Below the pieces are notes generated by a model. The model made no database searches. It was given only the letters and a program-made list of their open reading frames with translations, and had not been told where the DNA came from. A stretch of DNA of 64,000 nucleotides from Pseudomonas sp. PSB18 (GTDB taxonomy: Bacteria; Pseudomonadota; Gammaproteobacteria; Pseudomonadales; Pseudomonadaceae): NCBI RefSeq assembly GCF_014596565.1, contig NZ_NOIN01000013.1, positions 62,001 to 126,000 on the forward strand, given 5' to 3'. Below are positions 43,901 through 51,166 of the stretch, piece by piece. Each line of letters starts with the position of its first letter. Position 1 is the stretch's first letter. A program made the position numbers and the translations under genes.

Positions 43901-44622
43901 CCGACATCACCGCCGCCACGCTCAGCGTCAGCGGGACCACGGCAGTCAACAAGACCTACGACGGTACCAGCGTCGCCGCCCTCGGTGGCGGCGTGCTGGG
44001 CGGTGTGATTGCTGGCGACCGTGTCGCCCTCAGCCAAAGTGGCCGCTTCAGCGACAAGAATGCCGGTACCGGCAAGACCGTCACCTACACCAACGGCCTC
44101 AGTGGCGGCGACGCCGGCAACTACTTGTTGGCTTCGAACAGCGGCACCAGCACGGCCGATATCACCCCCGCCGCGCTGACCGTGACGGCCAACAATGATA
44201 GCCGTCGCGTTGGCGGTGGTGCCTACAGCGGTGGCAACGGCGTGCGTTACAACGGTTTGGTGAACGGCGAGAGCAGCAGCGTGCTGGGCGGCAGCCTGGT
44301 CTACGGCGGCAGCGCCCAGGGCGCCAGCCAGGCGGGTCGCTACAACATCAGCGCGAGCGGCCTGAGTTCGGGCAACTACAACCTGACGTATGTGGACGGC
44401 ACGTTGCTGATCAACGCGGTACCGACCGTCAATCCGGCGCTGGTCCAGGTCCAGCAAGGCCTGCAAGCCAGTCCGCCGGGGTCGCAACTGGAGCCTTCCG
44501 CGTCAATCGCCAAAGTCCCCGTCGTCGCTTCGAGAGGCCTGGCCCCGCTCGACGATGGCGACGGGATCGTGCGCATCCGCGACTGTGGCCTGCGCCTGGA
44601 CGCTGGCCAGACCTGCAACTGA
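37930..44622 (+). CDS. TpsA-type filamentous exoprotein with GLUG and YDG repeats
   Basis: A 2230-residue two-partner secretion substrate exported to the surface or medium. It starts at GTG 37930 with an extended signal peptide (MNHTYRLVWND.., signal core near 35-52). A TPS/haemagglutination-activity domain follows (about 53-310) with SFIQPNASAIALNRV and WILNPNGVLFGNGASVNVGGL. GLUG-type repeats lie at about 534-760 (GGLLGWSQGD, GGLVGSADGS). Fifteen YDG repeats (KTYDGTT..GGxLxGxxxGDxV..) lie at about 832-2078, then an MBG-like domain and a short Cys-containing tail. This suggests an adhesin or biofilm-matrix protein. No C-terminal toxin domain is seen, so it is unlikely to be a CDI effector. 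tpsB follows after 29 bases. Confidence 0.9.
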   Translation: MNHTYRLVWNDAVQRYVPAPETARGRGKAAGRSALVVGFTAALLGSGAWASPVGGTVSAGVGNIVQNGSNTTITQGSQNLAINWASFGIAAGESVSFIQPNASAIALNRVLGSDASYINGSLSANGQVWILNPNGVLFGNGASVNVGGLVASTLSLGDAEFMAGKARFTGDGKQGNVVNQGSLTGGYVALLGKQVSNQGTITSANGTAALAAGDSVTLDFSGNKLLSVQVDAGTLNALAENKGLVRADNGIVILTASAKDALLDTVVNNEGVIEAKGIDASGGTIVLLGGSNGGTVKVAGTLDASASGNQGGGFIETSGAHVQVADGAKLNTQSAKGKTGTWLVDPTDFTIAAGNTAQTSSGIGATTLANNLATTNVTLTTDNSSGSDSGDINVNAAVNWAANTTLTLNAYNNININAAITATGASAGLALNHGDSAATGTARAGTDYNVKAPITLSGSNATLAINGTSYTLLHSMAELDAIDSTGLGGKYALAQNLDASGTSYTSALVGDSNNAFTGTFAGLGHTLGNLTIDASGASNVGLFGLANNSVIRDVGLQGGSVAGDTHVGALAGQSQNSVISNAYATSGVSGNLYVGGLLGWSQGDTISDVHATGSVSGENSVGGLVGLGAGSKLTRGYATGNVTNMSVAGNNFGGLMGHDLFSTISNAYASGSVTGNYADNDPDSPSFGTSYNADNVGGLVGSADGSMISNAYASGSVSGSDAVGGLVGQATNVGTTISKTYATGSVIGSTDVGGLVGVKNGSTSVTSSLWNVETTGQASSAGGTGFTTTQMMQAGGFNGWDLASSGGSSAVWRIYEGHTAPLLRSFMTGLAVTTDDVSKTYDGSTAFSGGSYTIGDNSADLGLVFGTAAYGSTSNKNVGSHSIDISGLYSSQRGYDLDIVNGTATITPLALTNTGATATTKTYDGTTTATVTGGALNGVISGDTVSLSGSGVFDNKNAGSGKTVSVGVTGADAGNYLVSTTGNITAATLTLSGATAASKTYDGTTATTVTGGTLSGVISGDTVGLSGSGVFNNKNVGSGKSVIAGLSGADAGNYVVAASGTTADITAATLTFNGTLFVLNKVYDSTTGGTFFLIDRTLGGVVNGDSVGLSGSVAFADKNVGSNKAVTLGLSGSDAGNYTLGTYTSAARITAATLNVSGTSAASKTYDGTTGASLSGGSLSGLFGGDTVSLSQSGTFSDKNAATGKTVNYTSSISGSDVGNYVLASSSGTTSADIAAATLTVNGTTAANKTYDGTTAATLSGGALSGIISGDTVTLAQSGTFSDKNAASGKTVNYTSSLGGSGASNYVLASGSGTTTADITAATLTVNGTTAANKTYDGTTAATLSGGALTGIISGDTVTLAQSGTFSDKKAASGKAVNYTSSLGGSGASNYVLASGSGTTTADITAAMLTVTGTTAANKTYDATTAATLSGGALSGIVSGDSVMLGQSGTFSDKNVATGKTVSYINSLSGGDASNYVLASGSGTTTADITAATLTVAGTTAANKTYDGTTVATLSGGGLSGVISGDSVTLGQSGTFSDKNVATGKTVSIANTLGGSDASNYVVAAGSTTADINAATLTVSGTTAANKTYDGTTAAVLNSGSLIGVIGGDSVTLSQSGMFSDKNVGTGKTVALANSLGGSDASNYIVAAGSTTANISAATLTVSGTSAASKTYDGMTSASVSGGVLSGVIAGDTVGLSQSGNFSDKNVATGKTVTYTNSLSGSGAGNYLLASGSGTTTADISAATLIVSGTSAANKTYDGTTTATVSSAGLGGVVSGDTVTLSQSGTFSDKNAATGKTVSYTSSLSGLDANNYVLASGSGTTVADITAATLTVNGTSAANKTYDGSTAVILSGGSLGGVVGGDSVTLSQSGSFNNKNAGTGKLVSYTNSLSGSGASNYLLATGSGTTTADIAAATLIVSGTSAASKTYDGTTTALVSGGALSGVISGDSVALGQSGRFSDKNAALGKTVIVANNLSGSDAGNYVVAAGSTTADITAATLSVSGTTAVNKTYDGTSVAALGGGVLGGVIAGDRVALSQSGRFSDKNAGTGKTVTYTNGLSGGDAGNYLLASNSGTSTADITPAALTVTANNDSRRVGGGAYSGGNGVRYNGLVNGESSSVLGGSLVYGGSAQGASQAGRYNISASGLSSGNYNLTYVDGTLLINAVPTVNPALVQVQQGLQASPPGSQLEPSASIAKVPVVASRGLAPLDDGDGIVRIRDCGLRLDAGQTCN
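40423..44165 (+). repeat. YDG-repeat array inside the exoprotein gene
   Basis: Fifteen tandem units of roughly 80-85 codons, each beginning near KTYDG (one unit has KVYDS, one KTYDA). Units starting at 41641, 41896 and 42151 have an exact 255-base period and nearly identical DNA, which points to recent duplication. Confidence 0.9.
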
Positions 44623-44651
44623 TTTCCTACTTTCCCAGAGCATACGTCTCG

Positions 44652-46295
44652 ATGTGTTGGACATTCCGCTTTCTACTGAGCTCGTTATCCGTGGCCCTGA
44701 CCCTGGCGACCGCCCAGGCCGTCGCCGCTACCCCAGATGCCGGGCAGATCCTGCAAGAGCCGCGTGAACCCATGGTAGCGCCCACCAGCGAAGCCCCCGC
44801 GCTGACCATCGACAAGCCCCGTTTCGGCAGTGTGCCCGAAGGCGGCGCCCGGCTGCGGCTGACGGCCGTTCGCTTCAGCGGCAACACAGCGTTCAGCGCT
44901 GAAGTGCTGCAAGGCGTGGTGACCGATGCCGTGGGCAAGGAGCTGACCTTTGCTGACCTGAGCCGTTTGACCGATCGCGTCAGCCGGTATTACCGGGATG
45001 CGGGTTACCTGGTGGCCCGTGCCTATCTGCCGGCCCAGGAGGTCAAGAACGGCGAGCTGGAAATTGCCCTGCTGGAGGGCAACCTGGGTCAGGTAACGGT
45101 CACCAATACCGCAGGTTTGAAGGACTCGGCACTGGCACCCGTGCAAGCGTTGCCGCTCAATGCCCCGGTGCAGGAAAGCAGCCTGGATCGGGCGCTGCTC
45201 ACCCTGTCGGACCTGCCCGGCACCCGCGTTCAGTCGACCTTGCGTCCCGGTAGCACGCTGGGGGCTTCGGACCTTCTGGTCGAGGTCCAGAAGACCCGCA
45301 GCGTTCAAGGCAGCGCCGACGTCGACAACTTCGGCAGCACCTACACCGGCGAATACCGTGCAGGCACCAGCCTCTACTGGAACAACCCACTGGATCGCGG
45401 CGACCAGCTCAGCTTGCGGCTGCAAACCAGCGACGCCGACATGCACTACGAGCGCCTGGGCTACCAGTTGCCCATGGGCAACTATGGCACCCGCGTCGGT
45501 GTAGCGGTCTCCCACATCGACTATCGGTTGGGCAAAAACTTCGAATCGCTGGACGCCGATGGCACTACCAACACCGCGAGCCTGTATCTGCGCCAGCCCT
45601 TGCTGCGCAGTCCGACGAGCAACTGGTATGGCCAGCTCCAGCTGGATGCCAAGAACCTGCGTGACACCGTGGGCATCACCTCTACCGTCACTGAGCAACG
45701 CCTGCGCAATGCCGTGCTGGGCATCAACGGCGACTGGCAGGACCGGTTGCTGGGCAGCAACAGCCTGGGCGTGAACCTGACGACGGGGCATTTGCAACTG
45801 GATGACGACAGCCAGGCACAAGACGCCGCCAGCGCCAGGAGCGCCGGGCACTTCAACAAGCTTGCCTACCAGATGCAACGGGTCCAGGCGCTGCTGCCGA
45901 ACTGGTCGCTGGCCTTCAACTTCAGGGGGCAGAAGGCCGACGAAAACCTCAGCTCGGCGGAAAAATTCAGCCTCGGCGGCAGCGATGGTGTTCGGGCGTT
46001 CGCCCAGGGCGAGGCCATTGGTGACGAAGGCTGGCTGGCCAACCTGGCGCTGCGCTGGCAGCCGGTGCCGGGCTGGCAATTGCAGACGTTCTATGACGCG
46101 GGCACGGTGGCGATCAACCATCGCCGTTGGACTTCCGACGACAACCGCACGCATCTGGGCGGCGCAGGCCTGGGTCTGGGCTGGGGCACGGAAAAACTGG
46201 CGTTCTCGCTCACCTCGGCCTGGGCCACCGAAGGCAAGGACAGTGCCGATCAGCACGGGGCCAGGCTGTGGGCGCAGGCAGCGATAGGGTTCTGA
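44652..46295 (+). CDS. TpsB outer-membrane transporter (ShlB/FhaC/HecB family)
   Basis: A 547-residue Omp85-superfamily barrel that secretes the upstream exoprotein. A signal peptide is present (MCWTFRFLLSSLSVALTLATAQAVAA). A POTRA_2 domain (about 70-145, RLTAVRFSGNTAFSAEVLQ..) and a second POTRA region (about 150-225) follow. The 16-strand barrel (about 225-547) includes the lid-loop motif GSDGVRAFAQGEAIGDEG, corresponding to VRGY/F, and a terminal Phe (AAIGF) for BAM recognition. The gene starts 29 bases after the tpsA stop. One tpsA-tpsB operon. Confidence 0.93.
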   Translation: MCWTFRFLLSSLSVALTLATAQAVAATPDAGQILQEPREPMVAPTSEAPALTIDKPRFGSVPEGGARLRLTAVRFSGNTAFSAEVLQGVVTDAVGKELTFADLSRLTDRVSRYYRDAGYLVARAYLPAQEVKNGELEIALLEGNLGQVTVTNTAGLKDSALAPVQALPLNAPVQESSLDRALLTLSDLPGTRVQSTLRPGSTLGASDLLVEVQKTRSVQGSADVDNFGSTYTGEYRAGTSLYWNNPLDRGDQLSLRLQTSDADMHYERLGYQLPMGNYGTRVGVAVSHIDYRLGKNFESLDADGTTNTASLYLRQPLLRSPTSNWYGQLQLDAKNLRDTVGITSTVTEQRLRNAVLGINGDWQDRLLGSNSLGVNLTTGHLQLDDDSQAQDAASARSAGHFNKLAYQMQRVQALLPNWSLAFNFRGQKADENLSSAEKFSLGGSDGVRAFAQGEAIGDEGWLANLALRWQPVPGWQLQTFYDAGTVAINHRRWTSDDNRTHLGGAGLGLGWGTEKLAFSLTSAWATEGKDSADQHGARLWAQAAIGF

Positions 46296-46324
46296 GCGAC
46301 AGATTCCGAATCAACAACACACCT

Positions 46325-46411
46325 GTGGGAGCGAGCCTGCTCGCGATAGCGATCTGTCAGCAATCGTACGATTGACTGACACCCCGTCATCGCGAGCAGG
46401 CTCGCTCCCAC
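46325..46411. repeat. REP inverted pair
   Basis: Direct and inverse REP cores about 43 bases apart between the converging tpsB and endonuclease/exonuclease/phosphatase-family genes. Confidence 0.85.
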
Positions 46412-46434
46412 ATTTGTTTGTGGTGAGCTTCAGA

Positions 46435-47514
46435 TCAAGGCGTTACCGGCAGCAGGAACCGCGCAATCACCGGCAAGTGATCGGAGATGCGCAACGTGTC
46501 GTCCTGCCGCACCTGGGCCTCGACCCGTTTGATGCGCGGGCTGTAGAACAGGTAATCGACGGTGCGGTCCGGGCCGTTGAGGCCGGGGTCGTTAGGGTAG
46601 TGGGTCAGCCAGTGCGCACGGTCGATGCCGCTGGCCTCGTTGTTGGTGGGAATCATCGGGTACTTGTCCCACAGCAGGTGCAGCGGGCTGTCGGCGGAGT
46701 AGGGGGTGCGCTGTTCGGGCGGCAGGCGCAGGTACTGTCCCAGGGGCAGCAGGTTGAAGTCGCCGCCGATCAGCCAGGGCATGCCTCGGGATTCGAACTT
46801 GTCCAGGGCCTTGGCCACGGCAGTGACCTGCCTGGGCAGGGTTTCGTCCGGCTGCGTGGCCCGCTCCAGGTGCGTGTTGAGCACGGCCAGTTGGTTGCCA
46901 TCGCTCAGCGGAATGTAGCTCACCAGCAAGGCATTCTTCGGTTGGAACTGGCGGCTGATGACGTTGGCCTCGGCCACCGGCAGTTGCACCCGTTCGGCGT
47001 GATCGATGCGGTAGCGGCTCAGCGTTGCCAATTGTCGGCCGACGCTGCCGAAGATATGGGGGCTGGGTATGAAATCGGCCTTCCAGTCGAAGGCGCTGGT
47101 GCTGCAGGGGTAAAGGTCGGCGAGCCGCTCCTGCAACAACTTGAGCTGGTCCTGGTAGTCGCTGGCCTTGGCGCCGTTGTCCAGTTCCTGCAGCAGGACG
47201 ATGCCGGGTTGTTCGTCTCGGATGACCCGTGCCACTTCGTCGAGGCTGAAGGCCATGTCTTCCAGGGTCGGGCTTTCATCGTCGCCCTGGGCCAGGTCGT
47301 GCCAGAACACGTAGCGCTTGCCGGCCAGGAACTGGACGTTCCAGGTCATCACCTTGACCGCCTGGCCGGGCATCAGCGGTGCGGCGCTGGCGCTACAACT
47401 GACCGGCAGTGTTTCCCGGGCATGTGGGCGCCAGGTCAGGCTATAGATCGCCAAGGCGGTCAGGCAAAGGACCGACAACAGACCCAGCAGGGTGTAGCGC
47501 AGTAGACGGGTCAT
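46435..47514 (-). CDS. Endonuclease/exonuclease/phosphatase family protein
   Basis: A 359-residue protein with one N-terminal membrane anchor or signal (about 5-25, YTLLGLLSVLCLTALAIYSL). An EEP domain follows: MTWNVQFL (about 56), VLLQELD, IGGDFNLLPLG and the terminal SDHLPVIARF with the catalytic His. These are the metal and catalytic residues of the DNase I-like fold. The substrate could be a phosphodiester or phospholipid and is not predictable. ATG 47512-47514 overlaps the stop of the YciC-like gene (ATGA), so the two are translationally coupled. Confidence 0.85.
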   Translation of the reverse strand: MTRLLRYTLLGLLSVLCLTALAIYSLTWRPHARETLPVSCSASAAPLMPGQAVKVMTWNVQFLAGKRYVFWHDLAQGDDESPTLEDMAFSLDEVARVIRDEQPGIVLLQELDNGAKASDYQDQLKLLQERLADLYPCSTSAFDWKADFIPSPHIFGSVGRQLATLSRYRIDHAERVQLPVAEANVISRQFQPKNALLVSYIPLSDGNQLAVLNTHLERATQPDETLPRQVTAVAKALDKFESRGMPWLIGGDFNLLPLGQYLRLPPEQRTPYSADSPLHLLWDKYPMIPTNNEASGIDRAHWLTHYPNDPGLNGPDRTVDYLFYSPRIKRVEAQVRQDDTLRISDHLPVIARFLLPVTP

Positions 47515-48170
47515 GGCTCGGTTTTTTCCCCCATCAGCATGAATATCCGAAACAGCACCACGCTGGTGAACAGTTGCAGGAAGCTGTGGACGCTGTCGAT
47601 CAACAGGCCGAGCCAGGGGTTCTGGGGCGGCGGATACACCGAGACGCTGGCGCCCTTGAGCAGCCACAGCGGGGCCATCACGCCCATGATGCACAACAGG
47701 ATCCGCCAGAACTGGCCGCGACTCATGCGCAGGCTTTCCTTCATCGCCGCCAACGGCGCCAGGCCTCGGAGCACCAGCAGGTATTCGCTGAACGCCAGGG
47801 TCACCATCAGCCACAGACCCGGCAGGATGTACAACGATATACCCAGCAGGATCAGCAGCGTGTTGAGGGCGGTCAGCAACGCGAAGCGCGGCCAGAGGGT
47901 CAGGGCCGCGGCAAGGAGGTCACGAATATGCGGCGATTCGCCTCGGCTGCGGGCGTCGAGAAACAGGATCAGCGCAGCGGTGTACACCGGATACACCAGC
48001 AGCCCGACGATCACGCTATAGCCGGGAAAGCCATCCGGGCCGACGGCGCTGTCGACGGCTTGTTGCAGCACGGCCTCGAGTATCACCAGCGGTAGGCACA
48101 GCTGGGCGATCCGGCCCAGATGGCGCTTGAAGAAATACAAAGAGTCGCGCAACACGTCAAACGGATTCAT
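47511..48170 (-). CDS. YciC-family inner-membrane protein
   Basis: A 219-residue protein of the YciC/UPF0259 family with about six hydrophobic segments (roughly 20-40, 50-72, 90-112, 115-135, 155-178, 190-212). It begins MNPFDVLRDSLYFFKRHL, typical of the family. YciC-like proteins have been linked to membrane homeostasis; no specific activity is known. It overlaps the downstream EEP gene by 4 bases. Confidence 0.83.
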   Translation of the reverse strand: MNPFDVLRDSLYFFKRHLGRIAQLCLPLVILEAVLQQAVDSAVGPDGFPGYSVIVGLLVYPVYTAALILFLDARSRGESPHIRDLLAAALTLWPRFALLTALNTLLILLGISLYILPGLWLMVTLAFSEYLLVLRGLAPLAAMKESLRMSRGQFWRILLCIMGVMAPLWLLKGASVSVYPPPQNPWLGLLIDSVHSFLQLFTSVVLFRIFMLMGEKTEP

Positions 48171-48347
48171 GAGTCGGGATCGCAGGTCCAGAAGCGGTCC
48201 GACACTTTAACCGATCAGGCACCCGCACAAGCAAACGTAAACATCAGGTAAAGACCATTGAAACCTTCGTGGCAAGCCCCATTACTGGTGGACGCCGGTT
48301 CTATTGAATCGGCTTGGTTTTCTACCCGGCAATCTGATGAGGTCGCC

Positions 48348-49118
48348 ATGAACAGCGAAGAACAAACCCTGATCGATGGACTGTTTTCACGGCTGCAACA
48401 GGCCGAAAAGGATTCAGCCCCGCGCGACGCCCAAGCCGAGGCGCGGATCAAGGAGCACCTGGCGAGCCAGCCCGCGGCTGGCTATTTCATGGCCCAGGCG
48501 ATTCTGGTGCAAGAGGCGGCAATCAAGCGCCTCGACGAGCAGAACAGGCAACTGGCCGAGCAAGTCCAGCAACTGCAGGCGGACCTGCAGGACGCCCGCA
48601 GCCAGGCTTCGGCACCCAGCGGCGGCGGTGGTTTCCTCTCGAGTATTTTTGGTGGCAGCAGTCGCGATTCGCGACCGGCCCCAGCCCCAAGCGCTCCGGC
48701 AACCGGCGGAGGCGGCTGGCGCGAACCGGCACGGCCTTCCTTCAACAATGCCCCGCCTCAGCAGGGCTTCGGTGCGCCGCCAGCGGGCTACGGCGCCCCG
48801 CAACAACAAGCCCCGGCGGCGAGCAGCTTCCTGGGTGGTGCCCTGAAAACCGCAGCCGGCGTGGCCGGTGGCGTGATGCTGGCGCAAGGTATCAGCAGTC
48901 TGTTCCACAGCGGCCAGCAGCCCCAGGAGATCGTCGAGATCATCAAGGAAGAGCCGGCCCAACCGGTCAACGACGTCGGTAACAGCGGCGACAACGGTTG
49001 GGGCGACGACCAGCGCATGGCCGACAACGATAGCTACGGCAACGACCAGGGCGGCTTCAGCGACGCGGACTACAGCGACGACGCTTCCTTCTTTGGCGAC
49101 GACGATTCCTTCGTCTGA
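48348..49118 (+). CDS. DUF2076 family protein
   Basis: A 256-residue protein. The N-terminal helical region (about 1-85: EEQTLIDGLFSRLQQAE.., QEAAIKRLDEQNRQLAEQVQQLQADL) is a likely coiled coil. A Gly/Pro/Ala/Gln-rich linker (90-160) precedes a small hydrophobic patch (FLGGALKTAAGVAGGVMLAQGISSLF, split as two helices). The tail is very acidic (DNGWGDDQRMADND..DDDSFV). Periplasmic ligand-binding has been suggested for the family, but the function is unknown. The ATG at 48348 is followed by the usual MNSEEQTLI start. Confidence 0.85.
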   Translation: MNSEEQTLIDGLFSRLQQAEKDSAPRDAQAEARIKEHLASQPAAGYFMAQAILVQEAAIKRLDEQNRQLAEQVQQLQADLQDARSQASAPSGGGGFLSSIFGGSSRDSRPAPAPSAPATGGGGWREPARPSFNNAPPQQGFGAPPAGYGAPQQQAPAASSFLGGALKTAAGVAGGVMLAQGISSLFHSGQQPQEIVEIIKEEPAQPVNDVGNSGDNGWGDDQRMADNDSYGNDQGGFSDADYSDDASFFGDDDSFV

Positions 49119-49276
49119 CCTGCCATTCGTCCGGGGTGCCCGCGCGCCTCGGACCGATTATTCGCGGAATCCTCCTCCGGGCTGGCATACTGGGCGCCTT
49201 TTCGGGCCTGGTGGCCACATCGGCCACCAATGCCTGACCCAGAGCCTGCGCGCTTGTGCATTCAAGAGGAACCGCG

Positions 49277-49756
49277 GTGAAGAAAATCGCAGTGTTCGCC
49301 GATGTTCAGAACCTCTATTACACCGTGCGCCAGGCCTATGGTTGTCACTTCAACTACGCCGCCCTGTGGGCCGATGTCAGCAAACAAGGGCAGATCGTCG
49401 AGGCCTACGCCTATGCGATCGATCGCGGTGACAGCAAGCAGCAGCAATTCCAGCAGATCCTGCGCAACCTGGGTTTCATCGTGAAGCTCAAGCCCTACAT
49501 CCAGCGCAGCGACGGCTCGGCCAAGGGCGATTGGGACGTGGGCATCACGCTCGACATCATGGACGCCGCCGACCATGTCGACGAGGTGGTGCTGGCCTCG
49601 GGTGACGGCGACTTCGACATGCTGCTCGAACGCATCATCAGCAAGCACGGTGTGCAGGCGGTGGCGTATGGCGTACCGGGGTTGACGGCCAACTCGCTGA
49701 TCCGCGCCGCCAGTCGCTATGTGCCTATCGAAGGCGCGCTGCTGCTCAAGAATTGA
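49277..49756 (+). CDS. NYN-domain (LabA/DUF88) putative RNase
   Basis: A 159-residue PIN-like NYN-domain protein. The acidic residues expected for metal-dependent ribonuclease activity are in FADVQNLYY (about 8-16), KGDWDVGITLDIMD (about 83-96) and VVLASGDGDFDMLL (about 103-116). GTG 49277 is preceded by AGAGGA. There is no membrane segment. It is followed after 22 bases by a DnaQ-like exonuclease, suggesting a shared nucleic-acid role. Confidence 0.86.
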   Translation: MKKIAVFADVQNLYYTVRQAYGCHFNYAALWADVSKQGQIVEAYAYAIDRGDSKQQQFQQILRNLGFIVKLKPYIQRSDGSAKGDWDVGITLDIMDAADHVDEVVLASGDGDFDMLLERIISKHGVQAVAYGVPGLTANSLIRAASRYVPIEGALLLKN

Positions 49757-49778
49757 TCGTTACGGAGTTCAGACAGGT

Positions 49779-50390
49779 TTGGAACGCATCGCAGTCATCG
49801 ACTTTGAAACCACCGGGATCACCCCGAGCAGCAGTTGTCGAGCCACGGAAATCGCCGTAGTGATTCTCGAGCAAGGCCGGATCGTCGACCGCTACCAGAG
49901 CCTGATGAATGCCGGCGTGCGGGTGCCGGCGTTCATCGAGCAACTGACCGGCATCAGCAATGCCATGCTGCGCAGCGCGCCGTCGGCCGAGCGGGTGATG
50001 AACGAGGTCAACGAGTTCGTCGGCATCACGCCGTTGCTGGCGCATAACGCCGCGTTCGACCAGAAGTTCTGGGACTTCGAACTGGGGCGGATCAAGCGCA
50101 CCCGCCTGCAGAATTTTGCCTGTTCACTGCTGCTCGCCCGACGCCTGATGCCGGCCGCGCCGAACCACAAGCTCGGCACGCTCAATGCCTTCGCCGGCCT
50201 GCCCCATACCGGCCAGGCCCACCGGGCCATGGCCGACGCCGAAATGGCCGCCAACCTCACCGCGCACCTGGCGTCGGAACTGCGACACAAGCATGGGCTT
50301 CGGGAGCTGTCCCATGATCTGTTGTGCAGTCTGCAGAAGGTCCCGGCGGCGAAGATCAATGAGCATCTCAAGCGTCATCGCGGATTCTAG
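49779..50390 (+). CDS. DnaQ-like 3'-5' exonuclease (DEDDh)
   Basis: A 203-residue exonuclease domain. Exo I is VIDFETTG (about 6-13), Exo II HNAAFDQKFWD (about 95-105), and Exo III HRAMADAEM (about 148-156) with the DEDDh His. There is no polymerase or UvrC-like domain. I used TTG 49779 (LERIAVIDFETTG), which begins at the fold. An upstream ATG at 49719 would overlap the NYN gene by 38 bases. It could act in DNA repair or RNA trimming. Confidence 0.83.
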   Translation: MERIAVIDFETTGITPSSSCRATEIAVVILEQGRIVDRYQSLMNAGVRVPAFIEQLTGISNAMLRSAPSAERVMNEVNEFVGITPLLAHNAAFDQKFWDFELGRIKRTRLQNFACSLLLARRLMPAAPNHKLGTLNAFAGLPHTGQAHRAMADAEMAANLTAHLASELRHKHGLRELSHDLLCSLQKVPAAKINEHLKRHRGF

Positions 50391-50408
50391 GACCACAGCC
50401 ATCCATAT

Positions 50409-50496
50409 GTGGGAGCGAGCCTGCTCGCGATGGCGGTGTGTCAGTCAGTGCAGATATTGACTGACCTGACGCTATCGCGAGCAGGCTCGCTCCCAC
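50409..50496. repeat. REP inverted pair
   Basis: Direct and inverse REP cores about 44 bases apart between the converging exonuclease and Lrp genes. Confidence 0.85.
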
Positions 50497-50552
50497 AGGG
50501 TCTGATGGCGTATGAAAAAGCTGCGTACACCCGGTAACCCTGTGTGGGGCGG

Positions 50553-51026
50553 CTACTTCCCGTTGCCTTCCAACTGCCCCAACGGCACCCGCTTTTCAAT
50601 GGCGCTGGACAGCACGATCGAGGTCTTGCTGAAGCCGAACTTGGCGATCCGGTTGATCAGTTCTTCCAGTTCCGGCATCGAGCCCACCGCCGCTTGCATG
50701 ATCACGCAGGGATCGCCTGTCACCCGGTGGCATTCGGTCAATTGGGGGATTCTGCACAAGTCGTCGTAGACCTTCTGGTTGCCGTGCTGGTTCATCCGCA
50801 ATTCGATCACGCACTGCACCGGCAGGCCGATCTTGGCCATGTCGACCTTGGCCTGGTAGCCGGTAATGATCCCGCTGGCCTCCAGCTTGCTGACCCGCTC
50901 GGCCACGGCCGGGGCCGAGAGGTTCACTTTGCGGGCCAGTTCGGCGTAGGACGCACGACCGTTTTCCAACAGGGCGCTGAGCAGCATGCGGTCGTATTTA
51001 TCCACGGTTTGGCTTCCAAGTGACAT
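50553..51026 (-). CDS. Lrp/AsnC-family transcriptional regulator
   Basis: A 157-residue regulator: winged helix (about 7-65, VDKYDRMLLSALLENGRASYAELARKVNLSAPAVAERV as two stretches) and RAM domain (about 70-145, CHRVTGDPCVIMQAAVG). ATG 51024-51026 is chosen; an in-frame start five codons earlier exists. It is divergent from an EamA transporter gene, an arrangement typical of an amino-acid sensor controlling an exporter. Confidence 0.91.
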   Translation of the reverse strand: MSLGSQTVDKYDRMLLSALLENGRASYAELARKVNLSAPAVAERVSKLEASGIITGYQAKVDMAKIGLPVQCVIELRMNQHGNQKVYDDLCRIPQLTECHRVTGDPCVIMQAAVGSMPELEELINRIAKFGFSKTSIVLSSAIEKRVPLGQLEGNGK

Positions 51027-51166
51027 GACTTTCGAAAGCACGGTTTATAGCGCTGATCTCCGTGGTTTGAAAAGTGTATGGGTTGGATAAACAGGTTTTG
51101 TAGCTTATTTTCCGTTCGGCGCCTTTCTAGAATAACGCTTCTCATTGTCCTGACTTCGAGCTGACC

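Noticed and set aside
40423..44165. CRISPR-like regularity
   Set aside because: The repeats are in frame, about 255 bases long and protein-coding (YDG domains), with no short repeat/spacer structure.
41164..44487. A 1107-codon open frame on the minus strand
   Set aside because: It mirrors the YDG-repeat array of the exoprotein. Its Ala/Val/Arg repeat pattern only reflects the repeated DNA on the other strand.
37930..44622. Contact-dependent inhibition (CdiA-like) toxin
   Set aside because: No pretoxin motif (VENN or similar), no C-terminal toxin domain and no small immunity gene. The next gene is the TpsB transporter.
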